Assembly: GCA_046715235.1 (NCBI GenBank)
Contig: JBKJZO010000042.1
Span: forward strand, 1-6,120
DNA: 6,120 nt
DNA from: JBKJZO01 sp046715235
GTDB taxonomy: Bacteria > Actinomycetota > Actinomycetes > BP-191
Direction of reading: 5' to 3'
Part shown: piece after piece, positions 1 through 5,782 of the stretch
Numbering within the stretch: the stretch's first letter is position 1
Layout: each line of letters opens with the position of its first letter
The notes under the pieces: model-generated
What the model saw: the letters and a program-made list of their open reading frames with translations, nothing else
Databases searched by the model: none
What the model was told of the DNA's origin: nothing
Translations under genes and position numbers: made by a program

Positions 1-81
1 GGCGTAGCTGCCATGCCTCGCGTCGGGGTGGACGTTGATGGAGAGCGCGCCCACGCCGTCGTCGATCGGCTGGTCGGACAC
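1..81 (-). CDS. N-terminal 27 codons of an unidentified protein (possibly DUF3467-like), cut by window edge
   Basis: A GTG start at 81-79 is preceded by GAGGAG with a 5-base gap, a very good ribosome binding site, and the frame stays open to the window edge. The visible residues begin VSDQPIDDGVGALSINVHPD and end ARHGSYA. Another in-frame GTG lies two codons upstream but overlaps the ribosome binding site, so the second is preferred. The gene begins 14 bases after the stop of the GGDEF-EAL gene on the same strand, so the two are probably co-transcribed. The end of the fragment, a short strand followed by G-S-Y-A, loosely recalls the start of small DUF3467 proteins (G-x-YAN then a conserved H-S...EF...DF), but that conserved part lies outside the window. 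The family is therefore a guess; that a gene starts here is much more secure. Confidence 0.6.
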   Translation of the reverse strand, partial: MSDQPIDDGVGALSINVHPDARHGSYA

Positions 82-95
82 GGGCACTCCTCAGC

Positions 96-2786
96 TCAGC
101 GGCCGGGCATTCTCCGGCTCGTCGGCCAGGCTATGCGACTGCGCGACATGACGCGTTCCCCTGACGAGGGCGTCAGCGGGTGCGAGCCGCGGAACAACTG
201 GACGAGCTGCTCGGGAGTGCACGGCCGCGAGTACAGGTAGCCCTGAGCGAACCGGCAACCCATCGACTGCAGCGCCACCACTTGTTCCTGCGTCTCGACG
301 CCTTCGGCAACCGCGGCGAGCCCCAGGCTCTGCGCGAGGCCTACCACCGAGTCGACAATCGCGTTGTCGGCGGCATCGGTGCCCAGGCCGCTGACGAACG
401 TGCGATCGATCTTCACGACGTCGACGGGGAACCTGCGCAGGTAGGTCAGCGACGAGTAGCCAGTACCGAAGTCGTCGAGCGCCAGCCGGACGCCGAGACC
501 CTTCACGCCGATGAGCCGGCTCGTCGTCGACGTTGTCGCGTCGAGCAGGACACTCTCGGTGATCTCCAGGCACAGTTCGCTGGGCGCCACGCCGCTGGTC
601 GTGAGCGCGTCCTCGACGATGTCGACCAGGTCGGTGCAGGACGCTTGCGCCGCCGACAAGTTGACCGACACGGACAGTCCCTGCGACGCGGGAATCGTCC
701 GGTGCCAGTGCCCCAGCTGCCGCAGCGCTTCCTGCAGCACCCACGTGCCCATGGGGATGATCAGGCCGGTCTCCTCGGCGATCGGGAGGAAGTCGGCCGG
801 GGACAGGAATCCGCGCTCGGGGTGCTCCCAGCGGATCAGCGCCTCGACGCCGACCATGTGGCCGTTGGCGAGGTCGACGATGGGCTGGTAGGCAACGCGG
901 AACTCCTGCTGCTCGAGGGCTCGGCGCAGTTCGCGCTCGGTCTGCAGCCGGTGCGAGGCGAGGGATCCGATGCTCGCGTCGAACAGCTCGAACCGGCCAC
1001 GGCCGCCGTCCTTCGCCTTGTACATCGCGGAGTCGGCGTCGCGCAGAAGACTCTCGGCTGTTGCCCCTTCGGCGGCCAAGACGACGCCGATGCTCGCGGT
1101 GACGAACGTCTCGCCGCCCTTGATCGTCGTCGGCGCGCCGATGGCCTTCTCCAGGCGGTTCGCAACTGCGAGTGCCTCGTCGTCGGTGGTCAGGTGCTCG
1201 CACACGACGACGAACTCGTCGCCGCCTAGCCGGGCCGCTGTGTCGCCCGTACGCAGGCAGTCGCCGATCCTGTTGGCGACCGTGACGAGCAGTTCGTCGC
1301 CGGCGTCGTGGCCGAGGCTGTCGTTGATGACCTTGAACCGGTCGAGGTCGATGAACAGCACGGCGACGCTTGTGCCGTCGCGGGCGGACCGGCTCAGGGA
1401 CTGGTCAAGGTGCTCCATCAGCAACGCGCGGTTCGCCAGACCTGTCAGGGTGTCGTGCAGCGCCATCTGCGTCAGCTTGGCTTCGGCCTCGCGACGCTCG
1501 GTGATGTCCTGCACGTGCGCCAGGGCATAGCTGGGCCTGCCGTCGTCGTCGAGGATCGCTGAGGCGCTGAGCGAGATCCAGCGCATGCCCTGGTCACGGC
1601 GTACCAGCCGCAGCTCGGTCTGGAATCGGCTCAGAGCACCGGTCTGGAACTGGCGGATCGTGTTGGTCGCGGTCTCGGCGTCCTCGGCGTGGATCAGCCG
1701 CTGGAAGTCGATCCCGATGAGCTCCTCGGGCGAGAAGCCGGACATGATGCAGAGCGCGCGGTTGACCTTGAGCAGCACGCCTTCGTGCTCGGTGCGCAGG
1801 TCGACCATCATCAGGCCGATCGGCGCGTTGTCAAATGCCCCCCGGAACCGCACCTCGCTGCCGCGCAGCTGCCGCTCGACGGCTTTGCGCTGGCTGACGT
1901 CGCGGGCGATCAGCGTGGTGCGGGCGCCCTCTCGGGTCTGCCACGACGCGAGTGACAACTCGATCTGCAGAGTGCGGCCGTCCGGGCTCAGGCCGTCGAT
2001 CTCGACCGTCTGCGACGCGAGCCGGCGGCGGTTCGACGTCACGGCGAAGGCCCGGAGAAGGTACGGCGACTGCCGGTCCCAGTCGGGCAGCAGCTTGCTG
2101 AGCGGCTGGCCGATTATGTCGGCCTCGTTGTAGCCGAAAACGGTCTCGGCGCCCCGGTTCCAAAACCTGATCGAGCTCTTGCTGTCGATCGTGATGATCG
2201 CGTCCGGCGCGAATTGGGTGATCGTGCGGAACAACGTCTCGGACTCGCGGAGGGCGTCCGTCGAGGCGAGTTGGCGCAGCACGGTCGTCATCTCGGCGAG
2301 GTGCGAGAGTGCCGCCGACAGCGCTCCCTGGTCGTGCGGCTGGTCGCCTGAGTCGACTAGCTCGGCGAGTGCGAGCATGCCCTGCTCGTCGTAGATCGGA
2401 ACGACGATCGTCGTGGCCGCGGTCCACCCGATGGTCTGCGGGTCCGGTGCCAGATCTGGGAAACCGCTGCGTTCGGGGAACGTCAGCACCCGCGTGAGGT
2501 TCGCCGTCCAGGCCCCGTCCAGGGGTGAGTCACCGGAGGTTTTCAGCCTGCCGAGGCGACCGGCGGTCGGCCCTGCGTCAGTCGGGTCGGGGGTCCAGCT
2601 GCCCGCGCAGCCCAAAGGCCCGTCCTCCTCGCGCGTCCAGACGCGCGCGGCGGAGAAGCCGGCGTCACGCCCGAGGCTCTCAATGACGGTGGTCAGACCG
2701 TTCGCGAGTCCTCCGGCCGTGGCGACGGCGACGAGCTGGTGCTGGCTCAGGTCGAGGCCGGCGTCTCGCGACGTCGCGATCGTCAT
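96..2786 (-). CDS. Bifunctional diguanylate cyclase/phosphodiesterase with GAF and two PAS domains (GGDEF-EAL)
   Basis: Protein of 896 aa predicted to make and degrade the second messenger c-di-GMP in the cytoplasm; no signal peptide or membrane helix is visible. Order of parts: a GAF-like sensor (about 15-175), PAS1 (about 180-305), PAS2 with PAC (about 308-438), GGDEF (about 440-605), EAL (about 612-866) and a basic tail of 30 residues. The cyclase site looks complete: D480, N488, D494, D497 and GGDEF at 521-525, with an RTGD product-inhibition (I-site) motif at 512-515, five residues before it. The EAL site also looks complete: E648-A-L, N709, E741 and E744, D771-D772, K792, E828 and Q848. 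Both activities are therefore plausible, with the sensors setting the balance; the ligands are unknown. The start at 2786 is chosen because GGGGAGAG lies 8 bases upstream and the upstream ATG at 2834 has no ribosome binding site. The gene leads a probable operon with the partial gene at 81-1. Confidence 0.96.
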   Translation of the reverse strand: MTIATSRDAGLDLSQHQLVAVATAGGLANGLTTVIESLGRDAGFSAARVWTREEDGPLGCAGSWTPDPTDAGPTAGRLGRLKTSGDSPLDGAWTANLTRVLTFPERSGFPDLAPDPQTIGWTAATTIVVPIYDEQGMLALAELVDSGDQPHDQGALSAALSHLAEMTTVLRQLASTDALRESETLFRTITQFAPDAIITIDSKSSIRFWNRGAETVFGYNEADIIGQPLSKLLPDWDRQSPYLLRAFAVTSNRRRLASQTVEIDGLSPDGRTLQIELSLASWQTREGARTTLIARDVSQRKAVERQLRGSEVRFRGAFDNAPIGLMMVDLRTEHEGVLLKVNRALCIMSGFSPEELIGIDFQRLIHAEDAETATNTIRQFQTGALSRFQTELRLVRRDQGMRWISLSASAILDDDGRPSYALAHVQDITERREAEAKLTQMALHDTLTGLANRALLMEHLDQSLSRSARDGTSVAVLFIDLDRFKVINDSLGHDAGDELLVTVANRIGDCLRTGDTAARLGGDEFVVVCEHLTTDDEALAVANRLEKAIGAPTTIKGGETFVTASIGVVLAAEGATAESLLRDADSAMYKAKDGGRGRFELFDASIGSLASHRLQTERELRRALEQQEFRVAYQPIVDLANGHMVGVEALIRWEHPERGFLSPADFLPIAEETGLIIPMGTWVLQEALRQLGHWHRTIPASQGLSVSVNLSAAQASCTDLVDIVEDALTTSGVAPSELCLEITESVLLDATTSTTSRLIGVKGLGVRLALDDFGTGYSSLTYLRRFPVDVVKIDRTFVSGLGTDAADNAIVDSVVGLAQSLGLAAVAEGVETQEQVVALQSMGCRFAQGYLYSRPCTPEQLVQLFRGSHPLTPSSGERVMSRSRIAWPTSRRMPGR

Positions 2787-2864
2787 CGGCCTCTCTCTCC
2801 CCGTTTGACTCAGCCTGCTGTGGCCCCATGCCACCGCGGCCGCGCGGTTTCGTACGTTCTGCTT

Positions 2865-2893
2865 TGTCCATCGGCTCCAGCCAGCGGAGTCAA
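2865..2893 (-). promoter_or_regulatory. Candidate promoter of the GGDEF-EAL gene
   Basis: On the minus strand, TTGACT (2893-2888) matches five of six bases of a -35 box. Seventeen bases later lies TGGACA (2870-2865), a poor -10 box. Only the -35 is convincing. An AT-rich stretch at 2906-2920 further upstream could also serve either direction. Confidence 0.2.
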
Positions 2894-2968
2894 ATGGCCC
2901 GTATGGACTATTAGCTATGACCCGTTCGGAGGGGTCACCTCTTCCCCTCGGCTGGTTGGCCCTTCGCC

Positions 2969-2974
2969 TACACT
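2969..2974 (+). promoter_or_regulatory. Candidate -10 box of the tRNA-Val promoter
   Basis: TACACT fits the TAnnnT pattern and would place the transcription start near 2981, about 8 bases before the mature tRNA end, giving a very short leader. No good -35 hexamer is found 16-19 bases upstream. Confidence 0.35.
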
Positions 2975-2988
2975 GTCGCTCGCACGCG

Positions 2989-3060
2989 GGGCGTGTAGCT
3001 CAGCGGAAGAGCGCTCGGTTTACACCCGAGTGGCCGCAGGTTCGAACCCTGCCGCGCCCA
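2989..3060 (+). tRNA. tRNA-Val (anticodon TAC)
   Basis: A complete 72-base cloverleaf. The acceptor stem GGGCGTG pairs with CGCGCCC (one G-U pair). The D stem is GCTC/GAGC, and the anticodon stem CTCGG/CCGAG encloses the loop TTTACAC, placing TAC (3021-3023) at positions 34-36, which reads valine GUA codons. The variable loop is five bases, and the T stem GCAGG/CCTGC has the loop TTCGAAC. The discriminator is A3060. The next bases are CTG, so the 3' CCA is not encoded and must be added by tRNA nucleotidyltransferase. The 5' end would be matured by RNase P, whose RNA gene lies 2.7 kb away in this window. Confidence 0.97.
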
Positions 3061-3067
3061 CTGCCCG

Positions 3068-3118
3068 TGATCCAGGGGACTGCAAGCCGGATTTCCCGGC
3101 CTGAAGCGTCCTGGATCA
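3068..3118 (+). terminator. Inverted repeat after tRNA-Val, possible terminator
   Basis: TGATCCAGG (3068-3076) is a perfect reverse complement of CCTGGATCA (3110-3118). Nested inside is a second stem, GCCGG (3086-3090) with CCGGC (3096-3100), around a five-base loop. The structure begins 8 bases after the tRNA. No T-run follows, so it is not a classical intrinsic terminator, though U-less hairpins are proposed as terminators in high-GC actinobacteria. It could instead stop 3' exonucleases or act in the leader of the downstream VOC gene. Confidence 0.4.
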
Positions 3119-3176
3119 GGTTCGTCAGCCGCGTCGGGACCGGCCGGGCAGACCGAATCGATCAGGGAGCGATTCC

Positions 3177-3536
3177 GTGGCAGGCGAGCTCAGCTTCTTC
3201 GAGATCGGAGTCGGCGACGCCGACAAGGCCCGCGCGTTCTACGGCGCCCTGTTCGGCTGGCGGTTTGGGGATTCCCCGTCGGGCCAGGGCGCGGTCGTCG
3301 AGACCGGCAACGTCCCTGGAGGGATCCATGGCGGCGATCCGGCCGCCAGCCCGTACGTCTTCTTCAGCGTCGACGACATCGAGGCGGCGGCTGCGCAGGT
3401 GCGCGACCTCGGCGGGAGCGTCGACGACCTCGGGGACGAGGACGACGAGGCATCAGCTGCGAGGTTCGGCCGCTTCAAGCTCTGCCGCGACGACCAGGGC
3501 TCAGCCTTCGGTCTGCATGAGCTGCCGCTCGCGTGA
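3177..3536 (+). CDS. VOC family (glyoxalase/bleomycin resistance-like) protein
   Basis: Protein of 119 aa, the usual size of a single vicinal-oxygen-chelate module pair. The GTG start at 3177 is preceded by AGGGAG with a 7-base gap. The family pattern is clear: a first strand (FFEIGV, 7-12), the helix and turn KARAFYGALFGWRF (17-30), PYVFFSVDDIEAAA (59-72) opening the second beta-alpha unit, a Gly-Gly turn (79-80), then GRFKLCRDDQGSAFGLHE (98-115). In other VOC enzymes acidic or histidine residues bind metal; here E9 and E115 sit at likely ligand positions, but no histidine is seen in the middle strand. Metal binding is therefore uncertain and the substrate unknown. An acidic stretch (83-91, DDLGDEDDE) is a local peculiarity. 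The gene follows tRNA-Val and is probably monocistronic, since hairpins and a new promoter candidate follow. Confidence 0.9.
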   Translation: MAGELSFFEIGVGDADKARAFYGALFGWRFGDSPSGQGAVVETGNVPGGIHGGDPAASPYVFFSVDDIEAAAAQVRDLGGSVDDLGDEDDEASAARFGRFKLCRDDQGSAFGLHELPLA

Positions 3537-3545
3537 TCGACGGCA

Positions 3546-3573
3546 CATGATCATTACCGCGACCATGATCATG
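3546..3573. repeat. Paired CATGATCAT palindromic repeats
   Basis: CATGATCAT occurs at 3546-3554 and again at 3564-3572, where it extends to the perfect 10-base palindrome CATGATCATG (3564-3573). Each copy contains the self-complementary core ATGATCAT, and the copy centres are 18 bases apart. The pair can also fold as one hairpin, with a 9-bp stem and the 10-base loop TACCGCGACC. The stretch is unusually AT-rich for this window. It begins 10 bases after the VOC stop and about 145 bases before the zinc-ribbon gene. It could be a tandem operator or part of a terminator. Confidence 0.7.
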
Positions 3574-3576
3574 AAC

Positions 3577-3595
3577 CGTCCTTCACCGAGGGACG
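3577..3595 (+). terminator. GC hairpin downstream of the VOC gene, possible terminator
   Basis: CGTCCTTC pairs with GAGGGACG (eight pairs, one of them G-U) around the three-base loop ACC. It lies 41 bases after the VOC stop codon. No T-run follows, so a termination role is inferred from position only. Confidence 0.35.
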
Positions 3596-3610
3596 CGTGA
3601 CCCGATCGCC

Positions 3611-3639
3611 TTCGCGTGATGCGATGGACGCAATACGGT
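3611..3639 (+). promoter_or_regulatory. Candidate promoter of the zinc-ribbon/RNase H operon
   Basis: TACGGT (3634-3639) fits a TAnnnT -10 box, with TTCGCG (3611-3616) a weak -35 exactly 17 bases upstream. A start near 3646 would give a leader of about 72 bases before the GTG at 3718. Confidence 0.3.
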
Positions 3640-3717
3640 AGGGGCCGACGCGTCCGCGACGGGGTTGTTCTAGAAGCGGGCCGAGAGCACACGAACTGAA
3701 GGAAGACCCGCCAACAC

Positions 3718-4470
3718 GTGAACGCCGCGCCCGACGTACAGCAGCGCCTGCTGGCACTGCAGTCCCTCGACACCTCGATCGACCGCGCTGCCCAGCGGCG
3801 TCGAACGCTCCCCGAGCTGGCCGAGATCTCGCGCCTCGAGGAGCGACTGGGGCAGCTCCGTGACGAGATCGTGGGTATCGAGACGCAGATCAGCGACATC
3901 GCCCGCGAGGAACGCCGCATCGAGGCTGACGTCGATGTCGTGCGCACGCGGATCTCGAAGGACCGGCAGCGGTTGGACACCGGCGCGGTCAGCTCGCCGC
4001 GTGAGCTCGAGAACCTGCAGCACGAGTTGGTCTCACTCGATCGCCGCCGCAGTGACCTCGAGGATCTCGAGCTCGAGCAGATGGAGGCGCGCGAGACGGC
4101 AGAGGGTTTGCTGAAATCGCTGCAGGCCGAAGTCGACGAGTTGTCAGGGCAGCTGGCGGACGCGGCGGCTCGTCGCGACGCGGAGTTCGCGACCATCGAC
4201 CGCGACAGCGCCAAGGCCACTGCGGACCGTTCGCTGCTGCTACCCGACCTGCCCGCCGATCTGGTCGTGCTTTACGACAAGATTCGCGCCGGCAGCGACG
4301 GGGTCGGTGCTGCGCTCCTGCGCGGGACCCGGTGCGAGGGCTGCCACTTGTCACTGTCTCCGGTCGACGTCACCCGCATCACGTCGGCTCCGGAAGACGA
4401 GATCGTGCGGTGCGAGGAGTGCCGTCGCATCCTCGTCCGAATGCCGGTCGCAGCCGGAAGCGAGCTGTAG
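3718..4470 (+). CDS. C4-type zinc ribbon domain-containing coiled-coil protein (COG1579-like)
   Basis: Protein of 250 aa. Residues about 8-175 are rich in Glu, Arg, Leu and Asp in heptad-like order and should form a long helical hairpin or coiled coil, with a likely turn near 88-95 (TGAVSSPR). The C-terminus is a zinc ribbon of the zf-RING_7 type: C206-x2-C209 and C232-x2-C235, separated by 22 residues. Family members are widespread in bacteria, and a nucleic-acid or protein-binding role is presumed but not settled. In Mycobacterium tuberculosis the counterpart (Rv2229c) also sits directly before the RNase H/phosphatase gene. The GTG start at 3718 fits the family N-terminus; AGGAAG lies about 12 bases upstream, rather far. 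The stop TAG overlaps the next gene's GTG by one base, which suggests translational coupling. Confidence 0.92.
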   Translation: MNAAPDVQQRLLALQSLDTSIDRAAQRRRTLPELAEISRLEERLGQLRDEIVGIETQISDIAREERRIEADVDVVRTRISKDRQRLDTGAVSSPRELENLQHELVSLDRRRSDLEDLELEQMEARETAEGLLKSLQAEVDELSGQLADAAARRDAEFATIDRDSAKATADRSLLLPDLPADLVVLYDKIRAGSDGVGAALLRGTRCEGCHLSLSPVDVTRITSAPEDEIVRCEECRRILVRMPVAAGSEL

Positions 4471-5642
4471 TGCGCCTGGTTGTCGAGGCTGACGGGGGCT
4501 CACGGGGTAATCCAGGTACGGCCGGGTACGGCGCACTCGTCCGCGACGCGAGCACGGGTGAGCTCCTTGCCGAGATCGCCGACAGCATCGGCCGTGCCAC
4601 CAACAACGTCGCTGAGTACCGCGGCCTGATCGCCGGCCTCGCTGCCGCGATCGAACTCGCGCCGGAGTCGGTCGAAGTGCGGATGGACTCCAAGCTGGTC
4701 GTCGAGCAAATGGCCGGCCGGTGGAAGGTCAAGCATCCCGACATGGCCGCCCTCAAGGCCGAGGCAGATGAGCTGGTACGGCGGCTGCCCCGCGTGCGCT
4801 ACACGCACATCCCGCGGGCGATGAACTCGCACGCCGACCGCCTGGCCAACGAGGCGATGGACGCGGCCGAGCGCGGAGACAGTTGGGTACGCCGAACCGG
4901 CGCCGCAGCTACTCAGGTTCCGGCCAACCGGTTGCCTGGCTGGAGCCCCGACCTGGGTACGCCGACGACGCTCGTCCTGCTGCGTCATGGCGAGACTCCG
5001 ATGTCGATCGAACGCCGCTTCAGCGGTCCCAGTGACCCGGAGTTGACCGAGCGCGGCCTCCATCAGGCCAAGACCGCGGCCGAGCAGGTGAGCTTCATGT
5101 CGGCGACGCCGATCGCCGCGGTCTACTCCTCGCCGATGCGGCGTGCCCGCGCGACCGCCGAACTCGCCGCAGCCGCCCTCGGCCTACCGGTCGTGTGTGA
5201 CGACCGCCTGCGCGAAACCGACTTCGGCGACTGGGACGGCTACACGCTGGCGGAAGTGCGCGAGCGCTGGCCGGACCAACTCGACGCCTGGCTGGCGTCG
5301 CCCAAGGTGGCGCCGCCGCACGGTGAATCCTTCGAGGGGACGTACGCGCGGGTGTGCCAGGCACGTGCCGACATCGTTGCGGCGCACGCTGGGTGTGCGG
5401 TGCTTGTGGTCAGTCACGTCTCGCCGATCAAGTCACTGCTGCGGCTCGCTCTGGATGCGGGTCCTGGTGTCGTCTTCCGCATTCACCTCGACCTCGCTTC
5501 GTTGACAGTCATCGACTGGTACGCCGACGGGCCGGGCGTCGTACGCCTCATGAACTCGACGCAGCACCTCGGCGTACACGTGGGCCAGGAACCCATCGGT
5601 GCACCGACCGCCGAACCTGCCGACCCGATCAGCTCAACCTAA
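4470..5642 (+). CDS. Bifunctional RNase H / acid (histidine) phosphatase, CobC-like
   Basis: Fusion of 390 aa. The N-terminal type 1 RNase H domain (about 1-132) cuts RNA in RNA:DNA hybrids; the expected acidic residues are D8, E49, D73 and D123. A linker (about 133-164) leads to a histidine phosphatase domain (about 165-360) with LLRHGE at 170-175 (phospho-acceptor H173), R225 in the SSPMRRARATA motif, E249 in RLRETDFGDWDG and the second catalytic H316 in VVSH. A proline- and alanine-rich tail follows. The architecture matches M. tuberculosis Rv2228c (called rnhC in mycobacteria) and Streptomyces coelicolor SCO2299, where both activities were reported. The phosphatase half resembles alpha-ribazole phosphatase of B12 synthesis, but no cobalamin gene is near, so its substrate is open. 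The GTG at 4470 overlaps the preceding TAG and has GGAAG 9 bases upstream; the open frame reaches further back to 4332, but that part overlaps the upstream gene and is unlike RNase H. Confidence 0.95.
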   Translation: MRLVVEADGGSRGNPGTAGYGALVRDASTGELLAEIADSIGRATNNVAEYRGLIAGLAAAIELAPESVEVRMDSKLVVEQMAGRWKVKHPDMAALKAEADELVRRLPRVRYTHIPRAMNSHADRLANEAMDAAERGDSWVRRTGAAATQVPANRLPGWSPDLGTPTTLVLLRHGETPMSIERRFSGPSDPELTERGLHQAKTAAEQVSFMSATPIAAVYSSPMRRARATAELAAAALGLPVVCDDRLRETDFGDWDGYTLAEVRERWPDQLDAWLASPKVAPPHGESFEGTYARVCQARADIVAAHAGCAVLVVSHVSPIKSLLRLALDAGPGVVFRIHLDLASLTVIDWYADGPGVVRLMNSTQHLGVHVGQEPIGAPTAEPADPISST

Positions 5643-5663
5643 CCGGCCAGGCGGTCGCCAGCA

Positions 5664-5736
5664 CAACTTCCCTGCAACTTTTCACGCGACAAGCCCCATC
5701 CCACGGCGTGTCGCGTGAAGAACTGCACGGAAGTGG
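5664..5736. repeat. Long imperfect palindrome between the RNase H gene and rnpB
   Basis: Arms of 28 bases (5664-5691 and 5709-5736) match at 23 positions plus one G-U. The innermost 11 bases, TTCACGCGACA and TGTCGCGTGAA, are perfect, and a second block ACTTCC/GGAAGT (5666-5671, 5729-5734) pairs at the outer end. After one mismatch, GCC/GGC (5693-5695, 5705-5707) extends the stem, leaving a nine-base loop. No T-run follows. It fills most of the 140-base gap between the stop codon at 5642 and rnpB. It may terminate the upstream operon, be a dispersed intergenic repeat, or affect rnpB transcription. Confidence 0.8.
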
Positions 5737-5765
5737 GCCGGAGTCTTTCGTCTCGCGTCGAGCGA

Positions 5766-5771
5766 TACGCT
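5766..5771 (+). promoter_or_regulatory. Candidate -10 box of rnpB
   Basis: TACGCT fits TAnnnT and would start transcription near 5778, a few bases before the first recognisable RNase P RNA base. The region 16-19 bases upstream (around GTCTTT, 5743-5748) is a poor -35. The palindrome ends just upstream of it, at 5736. Confidence 0.4.
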
Positions 5772-5782
5772 TGGTTGACGGA

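Noticed and set aside
91..1229. Long open frames overlapping the GGDEF-EAL gene in other frames (for example 91-1203 minus and 180-1229 plus)
   Set aside because: They are Arg-, Ala- and Pro-rich translations of the alternative frames of a well-supported gene, as expected in high-GC DNA; none has a recognisable domain.
2787..2834. A start of the GGDEF-EAL gene at the upstream ATG (2834)
   Set aside because: No ribosome binding site precedes it, and the added 16 residues are not domain-like; the ATG at 2786 has GGGGAGAG at good spacing.
2804..2894. 8-base inverted repeat TTTGACTC / GAGTCAAA around the upstream region of the GGDEF-EAL gene
   Set aside because: An exact 8-base inverted match within about 200 bases is expected by chance fairly often, and the arms are 75 bases apart.
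2918..2937. Small hairpin TGACCC / GGGTCA with an 8-base loop upstream of tRNA-Val
   Set aside because: Only six pairs, upstream of the likely transcription start, with no supporting context.
2917..3600. Open frame of 227 codons spanning the tRNA and the VOC gene
   Set aside because: It runs through a perfect tRNA cloverleaf and the wrong frame of the VOC gene, and its product is low-complexity Ser/Arg/Ala.
3501..4220. Minus-strand open frame of 239 codons opposite the zinc-ribbon gene
   Set aside because: Its Ser/Arg-rich product is the antisense of a coiled-coil gene with a clear C4 zinc ribbon; it has no family features.
4884..4965. 12-base direct repeat TGGGTACGCCGA (4884-4895 and 4954-4965) flanking the RNase H/phosphatase linker
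   Set aside because: The copies are 70 bases apart, in different reading frames and short. Chance is likely, and it is weak evidence for how the fusion arose.
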